Below, piece by piece: positions 58,501 through 63,091 of a stretch of 64,000 bases of DNA (position 1 is the first letter of the stretch; every line of letters starts with the position of its first letter). The position numbers were made by a program, and so were the translations under genes. A model generated the notes under the pieces. The model ran no database searches, was not told the origin of the DNA, and worked only from the letters and a program-made list of their open reading frames with translations. Source of the DNA: Anastrepha obliqua (lineage: Eukaryota; Arthropoda; Insecta; Diptera; Tephritidae). The stretch is taken from the NCBI RefSeq assembly GCF_027943255.1, contig NC_072896.1, forward strand, positions 47,890,501-47,954,500. The letters are read 5' to 3'.

Positions 58501-61500
58501 TGCGCTCTTACTGCGGTTGGCCGCTTCCTCTTGCTGGTGCCACTGATGCAATGTGTAACTAAGTTTTTGGGTTTGAGGAGTGAGAATTTTTTTTTTTTTT
58601 TGAAAAAGTAGGTAAATTTAGAAAAGTGCGAGGACCGAGCTTTACATGGGATTCGAACCCACAACCTCCGGTGACAATAAGTTGCCAATTTTCCGCTCTT
58701 TCTACCATTTTTTCCATGATGTCGTCTGCTCTTAAGGGACCCAGACTGCCTTTGACAACTTTGCGATCTAATTGTCATATTCACATTATAATAATGAGTG
58801 ATCTGCATCGTCAATAGGTCCATCTCCGTTGATGCATTCAGTGGTTTCCGTTTCCATTTTTTGTTTAGATACTTTCGAAAACACCCATGCCCAGATAGCA
58901 TCTGAAGACCACCTCTCCGAACTGTCTGTCATACCATTGATCTATGTTTGGTATAAATCTCGCCATCCATCTGCCTTTCGTCTCTGACTCCCAGCGCTCT
59001 TGCAATTTTTATAGTGCGTGTGCTTTAATTTGTTGTTTTGCGCAATTAGTACGGGCGCATGTGTGGTCCACTATGGCGTTTGTGGTGCCTTTTTATATAT
59101 TATAACTTAATTTTGGTTGTATTGACTTGCTTAAGTTGAGTTTACATAGACTATAACTAGCAAACCAAACCATAAATTGTTGCCGCTTTCAAAACAAAGT
59201 ACATATGTACGTGAAAAGCAGCAGAATAGATAAAAGAGCGAGTGAAATTCGTCTTCCGGTTGCTTGGTTGGTTGGTTTAAGTGTTGATTGACACCATAAA
59301 TTAGCGCTTAGGCACCATTTTGTTGCCACACCTTCGTTACCAACAAGTTACACGGGTAATCCCTACACGACTATAGCCAGTCTGTGCGATTAAAAAACCG
59401 TATAAGGTTGTTTAAGTCTATACCAGCGGCTTGTCAAGGGTAAGGGTTAACAACCTTGCCTTCCATAGGACAGAACATTCACAGAGAAAGTGGAAGATGT
59501 TGACGTTTGTTTGTGGCTGTAACATGCGTTAAGGTGATCCGTGTTCATGAAACTTGAGCTCTGCTCTTTGCGTCTTTGGCGTCCTAGACAAATTCGGTGG
59601 CACTTCGAAACAATACATCAGAAAAAAAAACCATCAGGAAAAGATAGTTTCATAAAAAATGTAATCATCTAACCATCACTAAACGGCAAAACCTAAAAGA
59701 CCCATTACTTTACCATTTTTTGAGGCTCAGCTTAACGTTCCTGTGATTAAGCTACATTTTTTTCCGAATAACTCACTTTCTGCCTTATTTTCCCCTCGAA
59801 ACTTGTAACCATCGTTCATAACGCTAACAAAGCCACAGCTTTCGAATTTTGTGCATTGTCCGTTAGGTATCCATATGGCGAGGCTTCGAATCGCTCAAAT
59901 CCTTTCTGCAGTAGCTGTCTGGAAGATTAGGTGAAATCATCTCAGCAGCTTCTCCTCAGATATATTGCTCCCGCCGGGCTCGTATTCAGACATCTTGGTT
60001 TTCACTTTTTAGCTACACTTGCGGATAGGACATGTTTAAATTTCACACATCTGGTGAATTTTATCAGCAACTTCAAGTGGTTAGCCAACGTTTGGGTGTC
60101 ATCCTTCTCTAATGACTTCCCCTCTATTATGTTTTGTCTTCTCCCTGTGTTTTCCTCTGTATGGTATCATAATAAACGAATTTGATTGTTTGTTCAAGAT
60201 GGATCTTACATAAAACAGCCATTTAACCTAACCTAACCTAAATTAACGCATAAGCAAGATTCGACACATTTATTAAAACCGCATTCTGCATTATAAAAAT
60301 GTACATCTATATACGTCGTCGCCAGATTCAAAATCAAACAATTTTCTGTCAAAAAAGTTGGCTGTCCGACATTTTCTATAATTGCGCTTCTGGCAAATTT
60401 AAAACACCAATTTTAAACGTATTTCAGTCGGCTCTCATTTCGAGTCTCCACTTGTTTATAAAGTAATTAATTGAAAACATATATTTCTTTCATTTTATAT
60501 AAAATTACGCTCTTACTCCAGAGCTCATCTCATAACAGACTGTTACCAAAACTCACAAACGTCAACTAGCTGGAAAGAAAAGAAATATTTATTGCTTCCT
60601 ATTTACAACTTCCCTGCTCGCCAAGTGGGGGAATATATGAAAGCAACAACAATTTAGCACTGATCAAGCGACCTTGTTTATAGCCGCTTAGCACACAAGC
60701 GACAAGTATAAGAGATATTTTTTTATTATATAATATTTTGAATGCTTCCATTGCGCTGGTTTGAAGAACAATGCAGTTTGAGCAATTTGTGATGAAAAGC
60801 AAGACGCTTGTTTTTCGACCGTACTATGGCGGCATCAAACCATTTTGCGCACTTGCAGACGAGACGCTCTGAAAACTTATGCTATTACACAACAGTTCGC
60901 CAAAATCATTTTGATTGCAGTGAAAGTTTTAGTTTTATTCACTAATCGTTACTAAGATGCCGGTAGTGTTCCCCAATAATCCTTTCAACCGGTTTTAGCA
61001 ATTTATATGTTTCACATCGATCACACAAAATTTAAAGCGTGACTAGGATGAATATCGAAGTCAGTGTTACGGGTTGACTGGATTTAACATATGATTTTCT
61101 ACTTTTAGGGCGCCAGTAACGATACAATACAAAAAAGTAATGCGTTTCAATGTGACCCTGTAAATACAAATGTTGATATAGTTCGAGCTAAAAATTTTTT
61201 TTACACTTCGAAAGAATGCACAAGACGATTCCATACAAGGTGATAACAGCAGTAGAAAACCAAAGTTTATATGTATTTTCTTTTTGCAATATTGTGAGAG
61301 TAATTTTGACTGTTCCGTTATGGGGGTTTGGCCAGGATTGGCCAAGGATAATAGATTTCCAGGTTTGCTATTTAACTATGGTGAAAAAAAGGAACTTTCG
61401 CTACCACGTCACTTGGGAGATTCTGCAGCCGAATTCTGCACGATCATTTCACTTGTATTCACTCACTCGTCCAATCAGGTGTGTTTTTGACGGCAACGAA

Positions 61501-62273
61501 GTGTCATTGGTTGATTTATTCCGTATATCATCCCAAGTGCCACCAGTCCATCAGCTGATTCAGTCAAATTCGGTCAAAGCCGAATAACGGTCTGTTGTGG
61601 AGCTCACCTTCTCAATTATTTTCACCATGCTCACACGTATTCACACACTCGACCAATCAGTCGTTGTTCAAATAGCAACGAACCAACATAAGACCAATAC
61701 CGTCTCAGTTTTTCCGTAAGGAAACCTTTGTCATGACCCCGGTTACGCCAGTACATCAGTTGATTCTTTCAAATTCGCTCAGAGTCGGTTAACGCTTTGA
61801 TCTTAAATGCCTATTCTTACGCTCATCCATTCTTACTCTCATCGGTGGAGAGAATGCGTCTATCATCATTTTGTCGTAAATATATCACCAACACAGTCTT
61901 AGTTTTTACGTAAACAAACAGCTGTGATCACCTCAGCCACTCAATTGATTCTTTCAAGTTCGCTGAAAGCAGGCCACTCCTTTTGATTTTTTTTTCACCA
62001 TGCAATATTTATTAGTAAAAACACACCTTGTCACACAATAAATAATTATAAATAATACATAAATTATTTTTATTTTCAGATCATAGTACATCATCGAATA
62101 ATGTATCTGCGGCGAAAACACATCGAGTACATGGTAGCGCAGTTTCGGATTTGAGCAATGATTCTAGTCCAGAGCAGGGCTATCCTGACTTTCCACCAAG
62201 TCCTGACTCCTGGCTGGGCGACTCAGGGAACACTTCGAATCCGAATTCGCAAACACCGGGCGTTCATTACTGA
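31479..62273 (+). CDS. Lim3: Lim3, LIM-homeodomain transcription factor (7 coding exons, spliced)
   Basis: Joining 31479-31593, 46235-46409, 54273-54475, 54555-54747, 56320-56471, 56562-56753 and 62080-62273 gives 407 codons plus stop with every junction in phase. Order: a short N-terminus (1-39), LIM1 (about 44-97), LIM2 (about 103-157), homeodomain (about 178-237), and a Ser/Pro-rich C-terminus ending TPGVHY. The LIM and homeodomain sequences match the LHX3/LHX4 class closely. In Drosophila, Lim3 acts in the nucleus of embryonic neurons, helping specify motor-neuron identity and axon targeting with Islet and the LIM cofactor Chip/LDB. An alternative first exon is possible, as the Drosophila gene has several transcripts, but I cannot see one clearly. 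Coding sequence is intact despite introns filled with TEs. Confidence 0.95.
31990..32810 (-). pseudogene. mariner transposase relic, third Asp lost
   Basis: Minus-strand fragments in order: [23 protein letters not shown] (first catalytic block), [36 protein letters not shown] (second block) and [20 protein letters not shown]. The spacing fits DD34D but the third Asp is Asn (QCN). The end near 32000 reads GTGGTACGCTATGTGTG on the minus strand, a possible terminal repeat. Stops and frameshifts separate the pieces. Confidence 0.65.
34170..34500 (-). pseudogene. mariner transposase fragment
   Basis: The minus-strand frame 34453-34238 starts [17 protein letters not shown], the block that carries the third catalytic Asp in DD34D mariners (here Glu follows Pro). 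[20 protein letters not shown] follows, of uncertain origin. The rest of the transposase is not found nearby. Confidence 0.45.
35082..35217 (+). repeat. SINE family 1, head of a tandem pair (first)
   Basis: The head GCGGCCGCCGTGGCCGAATG, B box GGTTCGAATC at 35146-35155, then ATAGCGGTCGCCCCTCGGCA and GGCAAACCTCCGAGTAATGG. It ends abruptly where the next head begins. Confidence 0.85.
35218..35325 (+). repeat. SINE family 1, head of a tandem pair (second)
   Basis: A second head, GGCGGCCGCCGTAGCCGAAT, directly follows the first copy and has its own B box near 35281-35290. The sequence continues to AACAAAATTAAGAAAAACAC and then stops matching. Two heads in direct tandem suggest insertion of one copy into, or template switching onto, another. 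Confidence 0.85.
35721..35880 (+). repeat. Unclassified dispersed repeat, copy 1
   Basis: AAGTCATGTCCGACGGTGAC with flanking AACTAACCAATTGTTAAGTT matches a second copy at 38525-38680 over roughly 150 bp. No coding content and no terminal repeats were recognised, so the class is unknown. Confidence 0.6.
36151..37037 (+). mobile_element. DD41D 'rosa'-like transposon, internally deleted (887 bp)
   Basis: Inverted ends of 28 bp at 36151-36178 and 37010-37037 (CAGGGTTGTCCATATTCGAC; reverse-complemented CTGGGTTGCCCATATTCGAC) are flanked by TA on both sides. The element is too short for a complete transposase; the N-terminal DNA-binding part is missing. Confidence 0.88.
36290..36922 (+). pseudogene. 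DD41D transposase, N-terminally truncated, first Asp lost
   Basis: A long open frame (usable from about 36197 to the TAA at 36922) encodes the catalytic part of an IS630/Tc1/mariner transposase. The first block reads [12 protein letters not shown], where family members have SDEAHF, so the first catalytic Asp is Asn. The second is in [12 protein letters not shown] and the third in [19 protein letters not shown], with 41 residues between them, the DD41D spacing of rosa elements first described in Ceratitis rosa. It ends [11 protein letters not shown]. No stop interrupts the frame, so loss is by 5' deletion and the D-to-N change; it should be catalytically dead. Confidence 0.85.
37090..37250 (+). 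repeat. SINE family 1, 3' part
   Basis: Body and tail of family 1: AGTTCCTCATAAAAATTATC, AACTGTAGGTCCCTCCATTT, GAACAACATCAAGACGCACG, AGGAGGAGCTCGGCAAAACA. It lacks a head and lies between the DD41D element and a TTAA MITE. Confidence 0.8.
37323..37870. mobile_element. TTAA MITE, copy b (right end lost)
   Basis: It starts at TTAA (37319-37322) with GGGATCCCGCTGGTCTAGAG and shares interior blocks with copy c: GCTCGAAAATTTAGGAAGG, and ACTATACTTTCGAAATATCG near 37818-37838. No matching right terminus with TTAA is seen. Confidence 0.5.
38020..38280. repeat. Cluster of TATCACTAAA/TTTAGTGATA palindromes
   Basis: Three inverted repeats built from the same word: TATCACTAAA-AA-TTTAGTGATA (38022-38043, perfect), CACTATCACTAAAGG and its partner arm (38199-38226, imperfect), and CTATCACT...AGTGATAG (38251-38274). 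A lone TTTAGTGACAGTG lies at 38177-38189. No coding sequence is present. Confidence 0.7.
38525..38680 (+). repeat. Unclassified dispersed repeat, copy 2
   Basis: The second copy of the repeat at 35721-35880, recognised by AACTAACCAAAAATTAAGTC and AAGTCATGTCCGACGGTGAC. Confidence 0.6.
38765..38940 (+). pseudogene. Jockey-like RT palm fragment
   Basis: Reading across a frameshift near 38812, + translation gives [17 protein letters not shown], the conserved RT block HQFGFR..HST, then [20 protein letters not shown], matching the following FLD region with its Asp replaced. Only about 60 residues survive. Confidence 0.55.
39103..40361 (-). mobile_element. mariner element with intact ends, broken transposase (1259 bp)
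   Basis: Inverted ends CGAGGGGTGCCTTTTATATG (39103) and, reverse complemented, CGAGGGGTGCCTTGTATATG (40361) are flanked by TA at 39101-39102 and 40362-40363. Length and termini are those of a full mariner; only the coding sequence has decayed. Confidence 0.92.
39180..40187 (-). pseudogene. DD34D-type mariner transposase, frameshifted
   Basis: It starts with Met at 40187: [20 protein letters not shown], a helix-turn-helix region, then [20 protein letters not shown]. The frame is lost after YGEIGI near 39900. It is picked up again as [16 protein letters not shown] and [19 protein letters not shown], then [11 protein letters not shown] (second catalytic block). A frameshift near 39440 leads to a neighbouring frame with [14 protein letters not shown], where another shift destroys the third block. 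The family is the one often seen fused or misannotated as SETMAR-like in insect genomes. Confidence 0.85.
40416..40976. mobile_element. TTAA MITE, copy c (561 bp)
   Basis: Flanked by TTAA (40412-40415 and 40977-40980). The left end GAGGTCCCAGTGATCTAGAG and right end, reverse complemented GGGTGGTCTAGAAATTTC, share GGT and TCTAGA. The interior contains a direct duplication (TTTTTTAATTTTAATAATTT at about 40543 and 40575) and a CTTAAGATACTATACTTTCG block shared with copy b. Non-coding. Confidence 0.65.
41003..41384. mobile_element. MITE with TAGTATAAACAGAAT ends
   Basis: TAGTATAAACAGAAT at 41003-41017 is perfectly inverted at 41370-41384. The similarity extends inward with mismatches (GACGCTGAAAGAACCTCGTC against the inverted CACTGAGCGAACTTCATCGA). 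If the outer TA is the duplicated target, the element is about 378 bp with a long degenerate terminal repeat. Non-coding. Confidence 0.6.
41640..41880 (+). pseudogene. IS630/DD41D-type transposase C-terminal fragment
   Basis: The + frame reads [20 protein letters not shown], then [20 protein letters not shown]. This is the [18 protein letters not shown] block of IS630/Tc1-type transposases with the last Asp changed to Asn. Nothing upstream is recognisable. Confidence 0.5.
42095..42420 (-). pseudogene. RTE-type 3' end with (ATG)n tail
   Basis: The minus strand reads [20 protein letters not shown], like the GWREMARDRDKWR end of RTE/craft-type elements, preceded by a degenerate PKVHWLD. After [10 protein letters not shown] the sequence runs into ATGATGATGATGA, a microsatellite tail like that expected at RTE 3' ends. 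Confidence 0.55.
42475..42790 (-). pseudogene. Non-LTR ORF2 C-terminal zinc-knuckle fragment
   Basis: Minus strand: [38 protein letters not shown] and [20 protein letters not shown], the zinc-knuckle ending of an I-type or R1-type ORF2. Only this end is present. Confidence 0.6.
44111..44284. mobile_element. piggyBac-like MITE (174 bp)
   Basis: CCCTTTGCGGCCGTATG at 44111-44127 is inverted at 44268-44284 with one mismatch. TTAA flanks both sides (44107-44110, 44285-44288). CCC at the tip plus TTAA duplication is the piggyBac signature. The 140-bp interior is non-coding. Confidence 0.85.
44718..45245 (-). mobile_element. DD41D-like transposon relic, copy without MITE
   Basis: It begins GGGTGTTTTTTAAGAG and matches the split copy at 20234-21345 across both flanks of that copy's insertion. 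Minus-strand translation gives [40 protein letters not shown] and TGHTARL. These are the blocks around the second catalytic Asp of an IS630/DD41D transposase, in shifted frames. The TTTAGCTGATT segment at about 44949 is the empty site equivalent to the TTAA used at 20448. Confidence 0.65.
45480..45797. mobile_element. Fragment related to TTAA MITE family (right half)
   Basis: AATATCGATTTTTTGAAAAC near 45755-45775 and GAGAAAAACGCGTTTAAAGT near 45609 match the inner right half of copies d and a. The terminus is degenerate (TATATAACCTCTTCATGG). Confidence 0.4.
46235..46409 (+). CDS. Lim3: Lim3 coding exon 2 (LIM1)
   Basis: The acceptor TCTTTTCAG precedes the exon; the donor AA|GTAAGTT follows. 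It encodes the first LIM zinc-binding domain: [36 protein letters not shown] and LFCKEDFFK. The eight Cys/His/Asp zinc ligands of the LIM consensus are all present. LIM1 binds two zinc ions and helps recruit the LDB/Chip cofactor. Confidence 0.97.
46680..47428. mobile_element. TTAA MITE, copy d (749 bp)
   Basis: Perfect 17-bp inverted ends GGGGTTACATACGTCCA (46680-46696 and 47412-47428) are flanked by TTAA (46676-46679, 47429-47432). The interior carries a TTTCGAAATATCGAAAAAAA block shared with the other copies and an inner 25-bp perfect inverted repeat. No coding frame. Probably non-autonomous piggyBac-like. Confidence 0.85.
46751..46852. repeat. 25-bp perfect inverted repeat inside MITE d
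   Basis: The arms 46751-46775 (starting GATGCTTTCCATTTCAATTC) and 46828-46852 are perfect reverse complements separated by 52 bp. Transcription would give a stable hairpin. It may be the ends of a second, nested foldback element. Confidence 0.85.
47500..48800. other. Non-coding intronic stretch
   Basis: No frames or paired ends are recognised. A frame at 47892-48161 has no family resemblance. Confidence 0.3.
48805..48960. repeat. GGTTAGGTTAG-type retrotransposon 3' end
   Basis: ACAGGGTGTTAGGTTGGG and TTAGATTAGGTTTTGTGC, then CACACTTAGACCATGTAGGT, resemble the non-LTR 3' ends at 27456 and 54940. No coding part is attached. Confidence 0.4.
49010..50100 (+). pseudogene. DD37D (maT-like) transposon relic
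   Basis: The N-terminal frame 49106-49384 begins [20 protein letters not shown] and [20 protein letters not shown], a paired-type DNA-binding region. The frame then breaks and the first catalytic block is destroyed by a stop near 49425. From 49654 it resumes with [20 protein letters not shown] and ends with [20 protein letters not shown]; the last two Asps are 37 residues apart, the spacing of maT-type elements. The right end reads, reverse complemented, ACAGGTTAAGAGTGTAACC (near 50095); AAGTGTAACCAAC near 49026 may be its left partner. Confidence 0.75.
50410..51909 (-). pseudogene. mariner relic split by another mariner
   Basis: On the minus strand the 5' end is the terminal repeat CGAGGTGTGTTCAAAAAGTA (51890-51909, TA outside). 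The N-terminus follows in shifted frames ([20 protein letters not shown] region, RWYKMYQ) down to about 51610. After foreign DNA the same transposase resumes at about 51008 with [40 protein letters not shown] and [15 protein letters not shown] follow, with DD34D spacing. Residues between the two parts are missing. Several frameshifts make it inactive. Confidence 0.7.
51065..51608 (+). pseudogene. mauritiana-type mariner, internally deleted
   Basis: The + strand: [11 protein letters not shown] then [11 protein letters not shown] (N-terminus like Mos1 relatives), a jump to [14 protein letters not shown] followed by stop, FSNPKRK, stop, [40 protein letters not shown] and HRTRATLGT. At least three in-frame stops are present and the segment between the helix-turn-helix region and the first catalytic block is deleted. 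It sits inside the minus-strand mariner. Confidence 0.65.
51912..52254 (-). pseudogene. Tc1-like element, 5' half
   Basis: The minus-strand terminal repeat CAGTCTGTGCATGACCG starts at 52254 with TA outside. The Met at 52166 opens a helix-turn-helix region similar to the copy at 25892: [32 protein letters not shown]. It is cut at 51910-51911 (TA), where the minus-strand mariner begins. Same family as 25729-26563. Confidence 0.7.
52284..52370. repeat. Retrotransposon 3'-end repeat, diverged
   Basis: TTGTTACTGTTATTTTAACA, GCATAAACATG and TTTTTGGCCGGATACAAATT match, with changes, the repeat at 16320-16470. Confidence 0.4.
52380..53168. other. Non-coding intronic stretch
   Basis: AT-rich sequence with no recognised element. 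Confidence 0.3.
53171..53613. mobile_element. TA-flanked MITE (443 bp)
   Basis: CTGTAAGGTCTTGTTTTATG at 53171 is inverted at the right end as CTGTAAGGTTTCGTTTTATG, two mismatches in 20. TA flanks both sides (53169-53170 and 53614-53615). GCATAAAAC-type subterminal words recur inside. Non-coding; Tc1/mariner-type mobilisation is likely. Confidence 0.75.
53620..54240. other. Non-coding intronic stretch before exon 3
   Basis: No element or gene recognised; the sequence runs into the acceptor of Lim3 exon 3. Confidence 0.35.
54273..54475 (+). CDS. Lim3: Lim3 coding exon 3 (LIM2)
   Basis: The acceptor CCTACTAG precedes the exon and the donor AAAG|GTGGGT follows. It encodes [19 protein letters not shown], then [20 protein letters not shown] and [19 protein letters not shown], the second LIM domain with its full ligand set, and a linker EEAKAK. 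An in-frame ATG upstream at 54256 lies inside the intron and is not needed. Confidence 0.97.
54555..54747 (+). CDS. Lim3: Lim3 coding exon 4 (homeodomain, first part)
   Basis: A 79-bp intron separates it from exon 3. It reads [19 protein letters not shown], then [20 protein letters not shown] and [20 protein letters not shown], ending WFQNR at donor AAATAG|GTATGC. This is helices 1 to 3 of the homeodomain; the intron splits the recognition helix after Arg, a position also used by other insect LIM-homeobox genes. Confidence 0.97.
54935..55200 (-). repeat. Non-LTR 3' end repeat
   Basis: GTTAGGTTAGATTGAACTGG and TAGATCGTTTGGATCCATAG match the organisation of the segment at 27456-27540. No reading frame is preserved. 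Confidence 0.4.
55250..55605 (-). pseudogene. RTE reverse transcriptase fragment
   Basis: The minus-strand frame 55603-55421 reads [20 protein letters not shown] and [20 protein letters not shown], closely similar to the complete RT at 2131-3870 (FVDYKAAFDS, CLYATMSEFGIPAKLIRLCR). Shifted frames continue through SLSCDFFNL toward a lost YADD region. It is interrupted at its upstream end by SINE family 2. Confidence 0.75.
55600..55990 (+). repeat. SINE family 2, headless copy with full 3' end
   Basis: Body blocks TTGCGGCTGCTAAAACAAGC, CACACAGTTACACATTGCAT, CGGAATTTAGCGAAGTCCTC and GTTCTTAAGCAACGACAGGT are followed by CTAACGCAAGACTGAGTCTT and TATGCTCCCGAGAGGAG at the 3' end. The tRNA-like head is missing and it abuts the RTE fragment. 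Confidence 0.75.
56320..56471 (+). CDS. Lim3: Lim3 coding exon 5 (homeodomain end)
   Basis: The acceptor TCTCATTAG precedes the exon; the donor CAAG|GTTAGT follows. It completes the homeodomain ([16 protein letters not shown]) and continues [20 protein letters not shown] and [12 protein letters not shown]. The KDAGRxRWxQYFRxMK segment directly after the homeodomain is the LHX3/LHX4-specific signature and the best single proof of orthology. Confidence 0.97.
56562..56753 (+). CDS. Lim3: Lim3 coding exon 6
   Basis: A 90-bp intron precedes it. It encodes [20 protein letters not shown], a Ser/Pro-rich segment [19 protein letters not shown], and [14 protein letters not shown], ending at ATAG|GTAAAA. 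No known domain; it is the variable, probably activating C-terminal region. Confidence 0.95.
57250..57362 (-). repeat. SINE family 2, 3' end
   Basis: In + orientation CTCCTCTCGGGAGCATAGGG, CTCGACAAGACTCAGTCTTG and GGAGGTGATTAGCC: the inverse of the 3' end at 55905-55990. Confidence 0.7.
57880..57940 (-). repeat. SINE family 2, terminal 60 bp
   Basis: CTCCTCTCGGGAGCATAGGG and CTTGCGTTGGTTTCGTTAAT repeat the terminal sequence of the copies at 55990 and 57250. Confidence 0.65.
58040..58365 (-). pseudogene. DD41D-type transposase C-terminal fragment
   Basis: Minus-strand translation in two frames gives the end of an IS630/DD41D transposase: a DHNWPP-like block with the third catalytic region, [19 protein letters not shown] and NLVMENFMKRVWSCKRGRGG, then HLPDVIFH. 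It abuts SINE family 2 at 58385. Only the last quarter of the gene is present. Confidence 0.55.
58385..58672 (-). repeat. SINE family 2, truncated head
   Basis: Minus-strand copy: GTTGCTTAGGAACAACGCCT, GGACTTCGCTAAATTTGGTG, TGATGCAATGTGTAACTAAG, and GGGATTCGAACCCACAACCT, the B-box region. The A-box half of the head is missing; R1-like sequence follows immediately. Confidence 0.75.
58680..58990 (-). pseudogene. R1-like ORF2 C-terminal fragment
   Basis: Minus strand: [20 protein letters not shown] (cf. LTGHGxFRxYL of R1-clade ORF2 ends), then in a shifted frame DADHSLL and a Cys, the zinc-knuckle equivalent of DAEHTFF. Similar in kind to 1-420 but a different element. Confidence 0.55.
59000..59930. 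other. Non-coding intronic stretch
   Basis: No frame or element end recognised. Confidence 0.3.
59935..60245 (+). repeat. Retrotransposon 3' end with CCTAACCTAACCTAA tail
   Basis: AGCTACACTTGCGGATAGGA, TTCACACATCTGGTGAATTT, CAACTTCAAGTGG and GTTTGATTGTTTGTTCAAGA precede CCTAACCTAACCTAA at about 60226-60240. The layout is that of a jockey- or I-like 3' UTR. Confidence 0.4.
60250..61460. other. Non-coding intronic stretch
   Basis: No gene recognised. Frames at 61067-61345 and 61216-61587 overlap the start of the tandem repeat and show no family resemblance. Confidence 0.3.
61465..61990 (+). repeat. Diverged tandem repeat, period about 185-205 bp
   Basis: The block TCAGCTGATTCAGTCAAATT (61551) recurs as TCAGTTGATTCTTTCAAATT (61756) and TCAATTGATTCTTTCAAGTT (61941). 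CCAATCAG (about 61473, 61656) and GTCTCAG/GTCTTAG TTTTTxCGTAA blocks (about 61701, 61895) keep the same order. Three units end 90 bp before Lim3 exon 7. Confidence 0.65.
62080..62273 (+). CDS. Lim3: Lim3 coding exon 7 (C-terminus)
   Basis: The acceptor TATTTTCAG precedes the exon. It encodes [40 protein letters not shown] and [20 protein letters not shown], ending VHY with TGA at 62271-62273. The phase fits exon 6. The Ser/Pro/Asp-rich end has no named domain but is the usual terminal region of insect Lim3 proteins. Confidence 0.95.
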
Positions 62274-63080
62274 TACTCGTACACACGCATATTGCTTAAG
62301 TATTTGCAAATGCGCAATTACTCTTATTGGCGCGCCAAACAGAATGATCATCAATTCAAATTCACACACAAAATCCTATAACATTAAATAATACTTGCTA
62401 TTACATTAATTAAAATATTGTATGTATTTGAATTATCAAATTTTGCGGCGCAAATTTAAAATTATTTATTTAAAGATTTTTAAAATTTATATTTATAAAT
62501 ATAGACGTTTTTGTATGTACATAAATAATGAATCAAAAATATATAAATTGCTCAAAACGCCGTACTTAATTTAAAAATATTTGATGTTAATTTTTTTTTG
62601 ATAAAATATCAATAGAATACCATTTATTTATAAATTCCAAGGAAAATGTGTTACAATTTGTTCGAAACAATAAAAAAAAACCAATTGGTATATGTAAATA
62701 TTGTATATATAAGTAAACATTAGGTATTCATGTAAAATAGAAAGCATTTAAACATAATGAGAATAGACAAATTATTTATTAAACATATGCTTTATACAAA
62801 CTAGTAAATATCATTTACGAGAAAGTGATGTCATGTTTATATCTACATGATTACCTAAAAACTATTTGACACACAAAAATAAAAAATAAAAACTGTTAAG
62901 AATAATAACTTGTTTTTTGTTTCTTGCCTTAAAGGGAGAATAATGGAGGAAGATTTGTTTATATTTTACATAAGTAGTCATAGGTTTTCCTATGGTTTCT
63001 AGAAGTACAAAAATACTGAAAATCATACAGCAAACTTGGTTAGGCAATATTTTTTATGAAATAATAGTACAAGGTTCTGG
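62274..63080 (+). other. Lim3: Lim3 3' UTR and AT-rich downstream DNA
   Basis: Very AT-rich sequence with several AATAAA-like words. No coding frame. The 3' end of the transcript cannot be fixed from sequence alone. Confidence 0.5.
62669..62674 (+). terminator. Lim3: Candidate polyadenylation signal for Lim3
   Basis: AATAAA about 400 bp after the stop codon, one of several matches in this AT-rich region; the choice is tentative. Confidence 0.25.
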
Positions 63081-63091
63081 CAATTTTAAAT

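Larger units (their letters stand above)
56754..62079 (+). other. Lim3: Lim3 intron 6 (5.3 kb)
   Basis: It contains two terminal fragments of SINE family 2 (57250, 57880), a DD41D-like relic, a third family 2 copy, an R1-like relic, a retrotransposon 3' end near 60.2 kb and a 190-205-bp tandem repeat just before exon 7. Confidence 0.85.
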
